A stretch of DNA of 60,000 bases from Hydractinia symbiolongicarpus (Eukaryota; Cnidaria; Hydrozoa; Anthoathecata; Hydractiniidae). Both the position numbers and the translations under genes were made by a program. Where the stretch lies: assembly GCF_029227915.1 (NCBI RefSeq), contig NC_079879.1:18416001-18476000 (forward strand), written 5' to 3'. Positions 11,440 through 22,202 of this stretch are shown here, in pieces (position 1 is the stretch's first letter; the number at the start of each line of letters is the position of its first letter). The notes under the pieces are model-generated. The model worked only from the letters and a program-made list of their open reading frames with translations. It was not told the DNA's origin and ran no database searches.

Positions 11440-12443
11440 CAGCCCTTAAAATTAGCGTCGGCATTCGGCACTGCCGACGTGATTGCTGACGTAAAATGAG
11501 AAAATACCGTAGTTGCGTTGGCAAAAAAATTGCTGACGTAATTTTGTTGTAAATTTTTTAAAAACAACAATTCATTTTCAACATCAACAAAGAAAAAAAT
11601 TAACAATGTGCTCATGTATATTTCTATCGTACCTGTTCATGTATTATAACCTGGTTTCTACTACCATTTTTTTTAAAAAACAAACTTTTCAGCTGATCGC
11701 ATGTTATTCTTTGTAATATTAAAGCCTTTGTGGTGAATTTTTATATCACATTTTCTCTGGCGTAATATAAAAACTGGCATACATTTTTCTCGAGTTCCTT
11801 ATCCTAAAAGAAACCAGGTCTCCACATGGGAATACACACGGGAATGCACACAGTATTCGGCGGGTGGTTTATTTCATTCAAAACTGACGGATGGAATAAT
11901 TTCCTGAAAAAAATGTATATCGTATTAAAAAGTTCTCTCTCCCACACGACACAGCAGGCAATAAGTCAGCCCTGCGCTCGGTTTTGTGAGGAGAGATGTT
12001 CTGCGAAGAATCTATAAATTGAGTCTCCTGTACAGTTTTGCTTCATGGTGAACTGTGCCGGTGACAAGCATTTTCTAAACATGTCACCGGTGACTTCTGC
12101 GATATACAACTTAATGAATGCCCTGACCTTCAGTTCGTAAATAGCACGTGCACAACGTACTTTCTAATGAGTTCGACTCGAAACATATAGAAAGCCAGTT
12201 GGCAGTGAACTATTAACTTAACGAAGTACATCATCGGAAGGTAGGTCAATGGGACTTGTACTTCGTTTCCATTTGTCATCGTCTTAGGAGATCAATAAAT
12301 CGAATTTATGTGAGGTCTAGCCCCAATACAAGGTGAATGACGAAAGTTTTTGCCAGCTGAAAAATTTTACTACAAAAAAAAAATGCCGATGCAATGCCGA
12401 CGCAAATCAGTTGAAATGTATCTCACGTCAATTTTAAGGGCTG
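11440..12443. mobile_element. 1.0-kb MITE with CAGCCCTTAAAATT termini
   Basis: CAGCCCTTAAAATT at 11440-11453 is exactly inverted at 12430-12443 (AATTTTAAGGGCTG). Both ends are flanked by TA (11438-11439 and 12444-12445), fitting a TA target-site duplication. Subterminal GACGT/GCCGACG motifs recur inside both ends. No transposase is present. TA duplication with CAG...CTG ends suggests a Tc1/mariner-like family, but this is inference. Confidence 0.75.
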
Positions 12444-12445
12444 TA

Positions 12446-14653
12446 AATATGGTGCACATGTAAAGTTACATTAAGCGGTACTGTACAGACAGGTTTGGTA
12501 AAGTGTGTGAGTATTTTCTTATCCTGTCATTAAAATTCAATTTCTTAGCATACAAATGATGTTAAAAAATAAAACGCTAATATGTGAGTGACCCCTAATC
12601 TTAAAAATCAATGTATTTTGTTATTATATAGCAATTAAAACCACCATTTTTAATCGTAATGAAAAACTATTGAAAATAGTTGATGTCCATTCATTCAAAT
12701 ATTTGTAAATTTCAGTACCTTTCATAATCATTAGCGCTTAAAAAACGATAGCTTACAATTCACTTGTAAGAACTAAATTCTTTTAGATATGAGGCCATTA
12801 AATTATGCGAGGTCATAAAATTAGCATACACATGTAGCTATGCAAATTTAACAACCAAAAGTTACATTAAACCAGTCTCGTTATCATATATCAAATGTAT
12901 CAAAAAGGCTTCTTTTAACTGCACTTCAACAAACTTTCAACAAACCATAGGTTTACATTTCCAACAGTAGGCTCTTTGGACTCTGAGGGTGTTATGAGAA
13001 GCAAAGTTATTATCAGTCATTTCTTGTCACACATACAGACATTGTTAGGACTTACAATGAACTCAAATAACTGAGAAGGGATCAATATAAACTTGATAAC
13101 AGTGTAAAACTTTAAACAATGTTTCCATGAGAAGAAAAAGCGCGGACCCCAATTGGGTCTGCATAGCTTAAAATGAGCATTAAATAGTCTAGGACTCCCC
13201 AAGCCAATGGTCAATGGCCCCTCCTGGAAATAATAGACAGGGTATATTCCTTGATATTTGTGAGGCTAGCCATGTAAAATATGTACATCGATCTATTTAT
13301 CTATCTAAGAAATCCACACAAAAAGAAACTCTCTTCACTAAATTTTGGCACCATTTCTCCTGCTACACAAAATGCCAGAGCTAAGAGAAGAAGAGCTTAC
13401 CACTATAAAGTAATATCACGCTGGTTTTCATCTATAGCTAGGTAGGATGACAACAAGCACAGAATATTCAAAATGTGCAATCTAAGAACAGGGTTAGTAG
13501 GTAACTCTAACACCAAATATTCTTGACGTCCCCTGGCCTGGATATGATGCTGGATGGTCAAACACCATATATTCATGACGTCTCTGTCGCTAGGCTAGTA
13601 GCTAACAATTGGAGAAAGACAAGGTAATTAAAGATTTGTTAAACACAGCAGTTATCATTGCTTACCTTTTCACCTTTATACTAAGCTATTTTAATATTTC
13701 TTTTCATCTCGTCTCACAACGAAAAACAAACACAGAGCTTTGCTGCCATTATTATTATGTATTTATTTTTTGCCCGGAAAAGCAAAGACCGGGAAAGGGG
13801 GCTGGTCCGGTTTATATAATTATATTTGTAATTATATTTCCGCTAAATAAAATGGAATAAAAATATATGGAAATCTTAATGTTCTCTCCCTCGCTCTCAT
13901 GTTCAGTGTAACCATAAACACGTTCAAACGACATCTTACCAGTTAATTTTTGAAAATATAGGTGACCTAAAATCATCTCCATTACTCCAAAAAATTCTTA
14001 ACATCATGTAAATCAATATTAAAACACCGTTTCGGTTTATAATAACGAGTCGGATAAGTTTTTTTGAATCTACAGAACGTCTACCCTTTCGTCCAATCTC
14101 AAGGAAAACATATTTTTTTTAATGGGCTTAATCTTACTTTTCAAAAGAAACGTTTGCAGGACAAAAACGTCTCGCTACCTCTACCTGTGTGGGAAGAAGC
14201 AAAAATTAAAATGTCAAAGAGTTGTTTCAATGCAAGGTTGCGTTCAAAATAACAATCGTGAAAATGGATTAATGGCCTAAAAGAATTTCCGTGCCTCGAA
14301 TATCATTAGTATTAAAAACCTAAGATTTTATACTAAAAGCATTATGGGAGTAAATTGTGTAAAACTCGATTTTCACCATACGAATGGTTTTTTTGGCACG
14401 GTAAAAATTTAATAATAAATTCTCATTGCTAACCTTTACAACTACAACTTATTTGAATGATTATTTTTGTTTTATGGAGCCAGGCAGAAAAAATCGAATG
14501 GCAGAGGAAAATCCTTGTAGATTTGCAAAAAAGGAAAAGATAAACATTTTTAATATGAACAGTGCAGTACAAATATTTAATACTTTTTCCAAGGATCATT
14601 TAAGATCTCTGGAAATAGTCATCAATATTTTAATATTTTTTATTCAGCATATT
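12446..14653. other. Long gene-less stretch
   Basis: No supportable gene. Around 13516-13590 the sequence (A)ACACCA.ATATTC.TGACGTC occurs twice about 47-55 bp apart, a small diverged duplication. Confidence 0.3.
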
Positions 14654-15500
14654 TTATAAATTAACACCCCTATTTACTTCTTTTAATGCAACAATTACGT
14701 CGTGTCCAAATTTTAAAAACACACTGTAATGGCTTTGCAAGCGGTAATTGTTTGGTTCATCGTCATCTGGTTTGTCATCACTGGAGTCCACAGAATTCCC
14801 CAACACTTTGGCAATTATGTCAGCATTGGACAAGGTCCCACACTGTCGGATGTTTTTAAATCCACGTCTACCAGTTCTTCGGCTGTCATTCGTTTTTTTG
14901 TGATCCACTTCCAATTCTCTCACAATGTTTTCCTCTATTTCCAATTCAGCAAACGGTTTATCTTCATCATTTAGCGCTCTTTCCACAGTTTCGCTTGCTG
15001 CTTTTTTGAAACAGTTCGTGAAAGTTTAATTAGAAACAGAATCCCATGCTACTTGTAACATTTTCATAGCAGTTAGTATTAAAGTTTTAGAAAGCTTATT
15101 GTTCTTGTCCAGATTTAGGATCTCCTTTTTACTGCGAAAGGGTGATATCGCCTTAAGGGCACGAATAACACCTCGATCCATCAGCTGCGTGGCAAAAAAA
15201 TTTGCGATATTGAGTTGGTTTACCCATTTTTTAAACAGTTTGAAATTCATCCAGCTTTTCTTATAAGTACGGTAGCGGTGTGGGATGTTTTTAAGGCCTT
15301 TGAAGCAACGAGGAGTTACTGACTTTCCGATAACAAACATTGCAGTATTTTACTGAAAAGCGTTGCCTGCTGCCATTCCAGTTAAACAAACTTTGCTGTG
15401 CTTACCACTAACACGCTTTTTTTTTGTAAAAAGGTACGTTTTGTCCGGCAAGCACTGATAAAACAAATCAAATTAGTCAGCATTGAAAATATTCTTCAGT
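14654..15500 (-). pseudogene. pogo/Tigger-type (CENP-B-like) transposase relic
   Basis: Read on the minus strand in one frame, the region shows FNAD-stop-F (the first catalytic Asp block, with the usual next acidic position now a stop), YQCLPDKTY, CLTGMAAG, VIGKSVTPRCFK, KKSWMNFKLFKKW, then MDRGVIRALK, the block following the DDE core in DDE_1 transposases. Between the last two the family's second Asp region is missing, so the catalytic core carries an internal deletion. Further in-frame stops lie near 15355 and 15025, and an acidic C-terminus follows to 14654. The N-terminal HTH domains are absent. It ends about 290 bp from the Polinton's left terminus, and the two look unrelated. Confidence 0.75.
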
Positions 15501-15596
15501 GGATAGCGGGACAAGAGTGTTGGTAAAATTGTTTTTACCCATGAAGCGATTTCGCTCCACCCAAAATAGTCTTAAACGATACACAAAAGCAAGCGC

Positions 15597-15635
15597 ACAC
15601 ACAGGCAAACACACGCACACGCACACGCACGAACA
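15597..15635 (+). repeat. CA/CGCA microsatellite
   Basis: Imperfect ACACACGCACACGCAC-type simple repeat. Confidence 0.8.
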
Positions 15636-15785
15636 CGATATCATCCCAATTAGGGAAATTCCCCAAATCTGTCAAATCCGATATAAAATGGCAATTCCGA
15701 TATCATCCTCAAATGGGTCATGCGTAATATCGTGGGAATTTCCCAGGTTCTAACGACATCACCAACAATTACATTAATGCATTTG

Positions 15786-15805
15786 AGTAGGGGGAAATTC
15801 CTTAT
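15786..15805 (+). repeat. Polinton left terminal inverted repeat
   Basis: AGTAGGGGGAAATTCCTT; the inverted counterpart is at 29021-29040 with one G fewer and one substitution. Confidence 0.65.
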
Positions 15806-15865
15806 TCAAATCCCGACCGCGCTAGAAATGTTGCTGATTGAAATCAAAAGTTCATAATAATAAAG

Positions 15866-16378
15866 ATGAAGGAGCACACCGTAACAGAGTTACGTAATGT
15901 CGCAAAAACCCGTGGGCTCAGGGGATACTAACAACTCCGCAAAGCAGATCTTGTTACTTTATTGAAGACACCCCCAAGACCCGTTCCTGCTCCAAGAGTA
16001 ACGGAGGATGTCCCGCAGTATGCTTGGAGGCCTCGCAAAAGACTTCCAGTAGCAGGTGATGCACCAAGGAGACCTCCAAGGAGGGCAGGACAACGAAATC
16101 CGGTCAGGCCAGTAACTTTACTACCAACAACAGGGGCTATGGACGTCTTCGAGAGACAGGAAATGTCAAGGAGTCGCTCGGCCGTCATGGAGGGAATCAA
16201 GGGGTGGTACAACTGGCTAATGGACGCTATTCCCAAACCTATAAAGGAAGGAGTCAATAGCGCATATACGACGTTTAAGCGCAATGTGATGAGTCTCTAC
16301 AACAGGGCAACAGGTGCGACACTTCGTGAGAAGGTTGAAGAAGAGGCGCAAGAAGACTTCACGCCGCAGGAACATTAG
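15866..16378 (+). pseudogene. SAP-domain protein of the Polinton, one premature stop
   Basis: The ATG at 15866 opens a frame whose first ~35 codons form a SAP motif (TVTELRNVAKTRGLRGY, then LRKADLVTLL), a helix-turn-helix that binds AT-rich DNA. An in-frame TAA at 15926-15928 splits the domain, and reading continues in the same frame to TAG at 16376. The remainder is basic and proline/arginine rich (PRPVPAPR, PRRPPRR), then a helical segment (IKGWYNWLMDAIPKPIK). In related elements such a segment may be the N-terminal part of, or lie just before, the polymerase, which follows 42 bp downstream. The association with DNA is inferred from the domain. Confidence 0.65.
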
Positions 16379-16420
16379 CATGCTCACCATAGGACCTTCC
16401 GAAGTTTCTGCATCCCCGGC

Positions 16421-19400
16421 ATGGATGACACGGACATCGATGGATACTTGGGGAGGGTGCGATCACACGTGAAAACCTTGGTTGAGAAGCAGGTTAAAGA
16501 CATGGGGTCTGCGAAAGTACAGTGTTCCCTCTGGATTCTCTGGAAAAAGCCGGTGGAGGATACCAGCGAGTTCATCGTGGTGGATAAGGTCTTCCACAGC
16601 AAAATGACACCGATCTTACAGCGTAGCGTTGTGGATGAGGTGCTGGATACGATGTTTGCCCAAGTCACAACGCATGTAGAGAACCCCGTGCTGCCCAAGA
16701 GCGGCTTTACGATCGGTCGAATCCTGCATCTCGACGTGGACTTTCACAAGCTCAAGTTGACGAGGGGTTCCTCGTACATCGAAGCACCCAAGTGGATAGC
16801 CACCAAAAAAGCTATTATTAACCCAAAAAACGAGGATGAGGAGTGCTTCAAGTGGAGCATCATAGCTGCTCTGCATCACGAGGAGATAGCCAGAGATCCA
16901 CAGAGAATAAGTAAGCTGAGACCCTATGCGGAGGCCTACAACTGGCAGGGCATCGAGTTTCCCACAAGCATCAAGGACATCTCCAAGCTTGAGAAGAACA
17001 ACCCTGACATCACGGTGAATTGTTTGTACGTGACGGGGAAGACGATTAACATCCTGCGTCGATCGACACACAACGGACGCGACAAACAGGTTAATCTGCT
17101 ACTCCTCACGGACTACAAAAAGAGCCATTATATAGCCGTCAAAAATCTCTTACGGTTCCTGGGTAGTGAGACAACGAAGAATACGGCAAAAATGCACTTT
17201 TGCCTGAACTGCTTACAAGCCTTTCCTACAATCGAATCGCGAGGCAAGCACTATACCTACTGCAGGGACAACGAAGCGGTCAAAATCACGATGCCAAGCG
17301 AAAAGGAAAAGTGGCTCTACTACAAGGATTGCCAACAGTAGTTCAAAGTACCATTCGCCATCTACGCGGACTTCGAGAGCCTGTTGATCCCGATGAAAGA
17401 GAATGCGAGGGAGACTAGGACAAAGTGTGGTTGGTGCACATATAGTACCTTCACCTATGGCGATATATCATATCCCTTGTATAGATACCGCGGTAAGGAC
17501 TGCGTGAAGATGATCGTCCAACACCTAGAGGATGAGGTAAAGCGTCTCTACAACACCTACCTTCAGCAGAACATGTTGCCCCTAACGGAGGTACAAAAGA
17601 GAGAACATGACGAGGCCTCAACATGTCATATTTGCATAAAGCCCTTCGATAATGATAATGATGTGAAAAACCGCAAAGTCAGGGACCATTGTCACTACAC
17701 AGGGGTATACAGAGGCGCTGCGCACGCACAGTGCAATCTTAAGTACAAGATACCCAGCCACGTGGCCGTGATCTTACACAATCTATCCGGATATGACGCG
17801 CACTTGTTCATCCGGGATCTCGAAGAGAAGTACGACGCCCAGAATATTGGCTGCATCGCCAAAAACACTGAAAAATGCATCTCCTTCAACGTAAAAATCA
17901 AGGTACCCATTGGAGGCATGGGGTATGGCGATGGTGAGATGTACAAGAAGATCGAGATTCGTTTTATAGACAGCTGTCACTCCATGGCATCAAGCCTCGA
18001 GAAATTGGCAAGCAACCTCGATCATGAACAGTGCAAAAATCTCCGTTGGTATTTCGCTGAGGCTGACACCTTTAAGCTCATACGCAGAAAGGGCGTGTAT
18101 CCCTATGAGTACATGGATAGCTGGCAACGATTCGAGCAAACGGAGCTACCTCCCAAGGGGCCTTCTACAGCAAATTAAATATGAAGGACATCAGCGACGA
18201 AGACTACGAGCATGCTCAATGGGTGTGGAATAATGTCAACACTCCAAAGGGTGCTAGGGTCACCATGGTCGACTACCACGACGCGTATCTCACTACAGAC
18301 GTTCCGCTACTAGCCGACGTCTTCGAAAGCTTTCGAAGCGTGTGCCTGGAGAACTACAAGCTCGATCCTGCCCACTTCTACAGCGCACCAGACTTGGCAT
18401 GGAAGGCTGCGTTGAAGTATACTGGAATCAAGATGGAGCTCCTTACGGACCCCGACATACTCCTGATGTTCGAAAGAGGTATCCGGGGAGGCATAACCCA
18501 GTCTGTACATAGATATGCCAAAGCCAACAACAAGTACATGGGGGATCAACACAAGCGGAGTTACGTGGTGCATATCAGAGCCCTTCACGAGGCCCTGAAA
18601 CACGGGCTCGGGCTCAAGAAGGTGCACAGAGTCATCCAGTTTAACCAGAAGCCCTGGCTGAGAGACTACATCGATCACAACACGAGGCTTAGAACGGCCG
18701 CCGAAAACGAGTTCGAGAAGGACTTTTACAAGATTATGAACCTTTCCGTATTCTGCAAGACCATGGAGAACCTGAGGAACCACCACAACATCCAGCTGGT
18801 TACCAACGAGGATAAGTACACTTAACTTTAACTTTAAGGGTGGGAACTACTTCAGCAGCCATCTCATGGGCGTGGAAATGGGCAAGACTGAGGTGAAGAC
18901 GACCAAGCCGGTGTACATTGGCCAGGCTATTTTAGACATGTCGAAAGTGGTGATGTACGAGTTCCACTACGAGTACATGCAGCCCAAGTAAGCTGCGGAT
19001 CTGTTACATGGATACTGACTCCTTCGTCTACCATATCAGAGCGGAGAACTTTCACCGTGACATTGCCGACGATGTCGAGGCACATTTCGATACGAGTGCC
19101 TACAACAAGGATGACAACAGACCCCATCGGTAAAAACAAGAAGGTGGTAGGCCTCATGAAAGACGAGCTAGGCGGAAAAATCATGACAGAGTTCATCACT
19201 CTGAGACCGAAGCTGTATGCTTACAAGAGCCTCACGAAGGATGGTGGGGATCGCAAGGCTAAAGGTGTAAAGAAGTGTGTAACCAAAAAATCCATCAGCT
19301 TCGATGACTACCGGCGCTGACTGGTATTGATGTATTCAAAACCTGGGTCTGTATCCAAAATAAGGGGCATAAGGTATACACTGCGGAAGTCAACAAGCTG

Positions 19401-19498
19401 GCACTCATTAGGTGGACGACAAGCGGATAGTGCAGCCGGACCAAATCACAACGCTCGCCAGGGATCATTATCGCCTAACGGCTAAGGAGAGCAAATAA
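16421..19498 (+). pseudogene. Protein-primed DNA polymerase B (pPolB) of the Polinton, multiply broken
   Basis: The intact N-terminal frame (16421-17341) has the conserved PKNEDEECFKW block and a C-x2-C...H...C finger. A TAG at 17339-17341 immediately precedes the Exo I motif FAIYADFES. The frame resumes with a C-x2-C...HCHYTG HNH-like finger and NLSGYDAHLF (exonuclease region) to about 18160, where a frameshift occurs. The next part holds YHDAYL-TDV, DPAHFY, LLMFERGIRGGI and a motif B-like FCKTMEN, but the stretch with the palm motif A expected before YVVHIR is absent, an internal deletion near 18545-18560. More shifts follow near 18825, 18987, 19120 and 19318; the catalytic YMDTDS (motif C) is still readable at 19005-19022. 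It ends at TAA 19496-19498, directly against the next ATG. Confidence 0.85.
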
Positions 19499-19591
19499 AT
19501 GGAGATATGTTTACTAATCGCCGTGCTACTGCCATACGTCTTGATCCTTGCTTGCTTCTTCCGCTATCGACGTCTAATAAACATGGTTTAA
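19499..19591 (+). CDS. 30-residue single-pass membrane protein of the Polinton
   Basis: The ATG directly follows the polymerase stop (TAA-ATG). The product begins MEICLLIAVLLPYVLILACF and ends in a basic FRYRRL tail: one hydrophobic helix of about 18 residues with positive charges after it, suggesting an N-out/C-in tail-anchored or signal-anchor type protein. It is intact, unlike its neighbours. No family recognised; small membrane proteins are common in virus-like elements. Confidence 0.5.
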   Translation: MEICLLIAVLLPYVLILACFFRYRRLINMV

Positions 19592-19603
19592 GATATTGCA
19601 GAG

Positions 19604-20081
19604 ATGATATTCGACGAAGTCGACACACCGGTAGAAGCGCTTGAGCAAAAACTGTCAAGTCCTGAAGGATGCACGCAAGGGTAAGCAGCACCTCCTACCG
19701 AAGAAATGCACCGTAGCCTTCCTCGACAAGGCCTCACCTGAGGTAATAGACAAGATACATGCTGAGTACGTTCAGTGTGAACTCCAGGAAAAGGGCGAAA
19801 AGACTGCCAAGGCACTCTCCGTGCACGCGATCAGCATGTACACGAAAGCTGTAGGGAGCGTGGTGCGGCTAGATAGCGCCGAGGGTCTGAGAGCGGAAAT
19901 TGAGGAGGATCCAATTATCAAGGACTCTATGGCGGATCTGGAAATTCTCGTGTACTCAGCCTTCGGCAAGCTCCTGGCACCTCTGCTTATTGCCGCTCAT
20001 ACCATTAATCACACACAGCTCAAGGTGTCCAGGGAGGGTTTGGAGGAGGATGATGAAGGGGGAGAAAAAGATGGGAAATAG
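19604..20081 (+). pseudogene. Polinton hypothetical protein, one frameshift
   Basis: The ATG at 19604 gives MIFDEVDTPVEALEQKLSS in one frame. After a shift near 19655 the frame continues KDARKGKQHLL...VAFLDKASPEVIDKIHAEY...AISMYTKAVG to TAG at 20081, about 158 aa in total. It is mostly helical and acidic at the C-terminus (GLEEDDEGGEKDGK). A hydrophobic helix (LEILVYSAFGKLLAPLLIAA) suggests membrane or capsid contact. Function unknown. Confidence 0.5.
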
Positions 20082-20184
20082 CCTTTCAAAAATAGATCTT
20101 AACAATTATGAAGTGTATGAACAGGCGACCAATGTAGCAAATTCATTAGGCGAGAGCAGAGTAAAGACGCGGTACACAGATTGA
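20071..20184 (+). CDS. 37-aa protein with an N-myristoylation-type start
   Basis: The ATG overlaps the end of the preceding gene by 11 bp in another frame. The start MGNSLSK fits the Met-Gly-x-x-x-Ser consensus for N-terminal myristoylation; the rest is polar. If translated it could be a membrane-associated structural protein, but the length makes chance possible. Confidence 0.4.
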   Translation: MGNSLSKIDLNNYEVYEQATNVANSLGESRVKTRYTD

Positions 20185-20414
20185 TGTGGTATCTACGGTA
20201 ACTCCCACTCACGCGCTTTGGAAATCCTGACACTAACAGCTGATCGATTTCCGGCACCAAGACTGTAATTTAGTGGTGACTCCACAAATGAACAAGATAA
20301 GGTATGCTGGCAGGGACGGTTTGAATGCCCCCAGATGTTCATCCGTATTCTTTGAAGGAATGATCAAGGTCACAGGTTTGGAATGGTTCTTGTACGCCTC
20401 ACGATTTACAAGAT

Positions 20415-20700
20415 ATGAGCGAGGAATCTACTACTCAAGTCATAACCAAGAAGAAGCACCCAGGTCGCGTTGCTTCTGGCAAGAGACTTGCCGAATGGAA
20501 CAATAATAACAAGGTCGACTTGCAGAAGAACGTGGTCGCGGATACTTCACAAAAGGGTCAGGAATCTGACAAAGGTACTTATTTTACGTAAGCTGCCTAT
20601 GCCCATGCAGCAGCAGTATGCCGAAATCCCAGAGCCACGGGCGCACATGAAAAAGCAAAACATACCCCAGCCCGATATCGACATTTTCAAGATGAAATAG
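20415..20700 (+). pseudogene. Small basic Polinton protein, frameshifted
   Basis: The ATG at 20415 begins MSEESTTQVITKKKHPGRVA, then GKRLAEWNNNNK, ending at a TAA (20589-20591). The shifted frame continues with a proline-rich stretch (LPMPMQQQYAEIPEPRAHMK, PQPDIDIFKMK) to TAG at 20700. Lysine-rich N-terminus, no domain recognised. Confidence 0.4.
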
Positions 20701-20713
20701 CCTCTAATAAAAC

Positions 20714-20965
20714 ATGAGTTCAAACGTGACTCCCAAAGAGAAGGAAATTATCGACATGCTCTATGAAACTGTCGTGGACCTTGGCTTCACGTTCGCGTAC
20801 ACGACGGCTGGCAAAAAATTTCTGGGCATTACGACTCCTAGCACCAAGATGGACACGAACGACGTGATGAAGATGGTGGCATACTTTACAGCCGGGCGCG
20901 CTAGCCGCGAGATGGCTGTGCAGAAAGGGTGGATCCCCGCGGGTATCGTGCCTAAGCCTAAATAA
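20714..20965 (+). CDS. 83-aa Polinton hypothetical protein
   Basis: An intact frame starts 13 bp after the previous stop. It begins MSSNVTPKEKEIIDMLYETV and has a central mixed hydrophobic segment (FTFAYTTAGKKFLGI) and the C-terminus GWIPAGIVPKPK. No recognised domain. The tight head-to-tail spacing supports it being a real gene. Confidence 0.55.
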   Translation: MSSNVTPKEKEIIDMLYETVVDLGFTFAYTTAGKKFLGITTPSTKMDTNDVMKMVAYFTAGRASREMAVQKGWIPAGIVPKPK

Positions 20966-20986
20966 ACTGACCAAACACGAGTTAAC

Positions 20987-21364
20987 ATGGAAGAGGTTAA
21001 AAAATGCACAAAATGTAAAATGATCAGTTCGCCAGATTCCTTCAAGGCGATGACAAATGGTCAGCAAACAAAACAGTGCATCAAATGCTTGGATGGTCAG
21101 AAGGCTACTCAGGAACGTATAAAATGCCCGCATAAAAAACGGAGATGGCATTGCAAAGAATGCGATTTCCCTGGGTATATGTATGAACTTATTAAAACCA
21201 GGATTCACAATGCGCTAAGGTGTGATACGGAGCTTGTACGATCTTGGTGTCCCGGCACCACAAGAATAAGTCGCAGTTTTTGTTGCTCTTACCGAGCCAC
21301 AAAAACATATACCATTGTTTTACATGCTCCGGAGATACTTCAACATCCTCTGGTACTAGCATGA
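20987..21364 (+). CDS. Cysteine-rich zinc-finger protein of the Polinton
   Basis: The ATG lies 21 bp after the previous stop. KCTKCKM...QCIKC gives a first C-x2-C pair of pairs, followed by CPHKKRRWHCKEC, a CxHxKRRxxCxxC knuckle seen in proteins of several large DNA viruses and Polintons. The true C-terminus probably lies near IKTRIHNAL (about 21210), because the remainder overlaps the antisense integrase and looks like shifted or random sequence. A nucleic-acid-binding role is inferred. Confidence 0.55.
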   Translation: MEEVKKCTKCKMISSPDSFKAMTNGQQTKQCIKCLDGQKATQERIKCPHKKRRWHCKECDFPGYMYELIKTRIHNALRCDTELVRSWCPGTTRISRSFCCSYRATKTYTIVLHAPEILQHPLVLA

Positions 21365-21773
21365 GTTCTTCTGACACAAAACTACGCTCGGGTCCACTGT
21401 CGAGATAGTACAACAACCTACTGCCAGTCACGATACGGTCCAGTCTACACGTTTTCTTGCTCGAGGCTACATCGATGCCTGTGAGAATATACTTGTACGT
21501 GTTTCCATACAGCTTGTCATGGGGCATATACAGCAAGTCAAATTGATGCATTTCGTTTGGTTTTGTGATTGTGAAATGTGGATAATTGATGCGCTTATGT
21601 CTAAGCCATAAGAGTTGCCTGGACAGCCAGTGTACGACTTTCTTCTTGGATAGACCGTTCTGGTCCCGAAGCAATTTGATCGCTTTGCGTCCGGTCCATA
21701 GATGTTCCGGATTGTAGTAGATTTGACTTAGCTTTCCTGCTTCTTCAGCCGTAACGACATGTGCTTTTGACAT
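21192..21773 (-). pseudogene. Retroviral-type (rve) integrase of the Polinton, core deleted
   Basis: Minus-strand frame starting MSKAHVVTAEEAGKL. An N-terminal helical region (YYNPEHLWTGRKAIKLL, VHWLSRQ) precedes FDLLYMPHDKLYGNTYKYIL, which carries the first Asp of the DDE core. The sequence then jumps after about a dozen residues to a segment with LDSGPERSF, which may be the second-Asp region, so most of the D-to-D span is missing and the Glu is not evident. The frame runs on to 21192 with PEHVKQWYMFLWLG. Integrase would insert the element with a 6-bp duplication; this copy cannot be active. Confidence 0.7.
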
Positions 21774-21796
21774 TTATTAGATGTCAAAAACGTTCT

Positions 21797-22195
21797 TTAC
21801 ATGTACTTGTACGCTGCAAAGCCAAGGAGAGCCAGGGATCCTACGATGAATGTCAGTTCACCATCTTGTTGTTGCTTCGAAGGTACGTAAAAATCTGTCA
21901 AACGAGGGGCCTCTTCGATCGTGGCGGTATAGTACTCCCTCATACCTTCATCAAGCTCTTTCAGAATTTCGCCAGCTTGGCGCTTAAGCTCTCTTTGCTT
22001 TTGTAACCAGTCTATCCCGGCTTGCCTCTCTCGAACCCATTGCTCTTGAGCAGCTTGAAGTTGTTTGACCGCTTTATCGTGCCTTTTCCTCTCAGCTTCC
22101 CCATGCCCACGGAGTTTGCTGAAAAGGAAATTTGAACCACTGAATGCCAGTGCGTTAATCGCCGCACCAGCCACCAGAACACCGATTGTTGCCAT
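21797..22195 (-). CDS. Two-helix membrane coiled-coil protein of the Polinton
   Basis: The start is taken at MATIGVLVAGAAINALAF (22195) because it begins a clean hydrophobic helix; a longer in-frame start at 22231 is possible. A long charged coiled coil follows (KRHDKAVKQLQAAQEQW, LQKQRELKRQAGEIL), and the protein closes with a second hydrophobic helix (FIVGSLALLGFAAYKYM). Length about 132 aa, intact. Probably a virion or membrane protein by analogy; function unknown. Confidence 0.6.
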   Translation of the reverse strand: MATIGVLVAGAAINALAFSGSNFLFSKLRGHGEAERKRHDKAVKQLQAAQEQWVRERQAGIDWLQKQRELKRQAGEILKELDEGMREYYTATIEEAPRLTDFYVPSKQQQDGELTFIVGSLALLGFAAYKYM

Positions 22196-22202
22196 GTTTA
22201 TT

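Noticed and set aside
16384-19969. Antisense ORFs of 65-158 codons over the polymerase region
   Set aside because: They mirror the pPolB and neighbouring genes and lack independent protein features.
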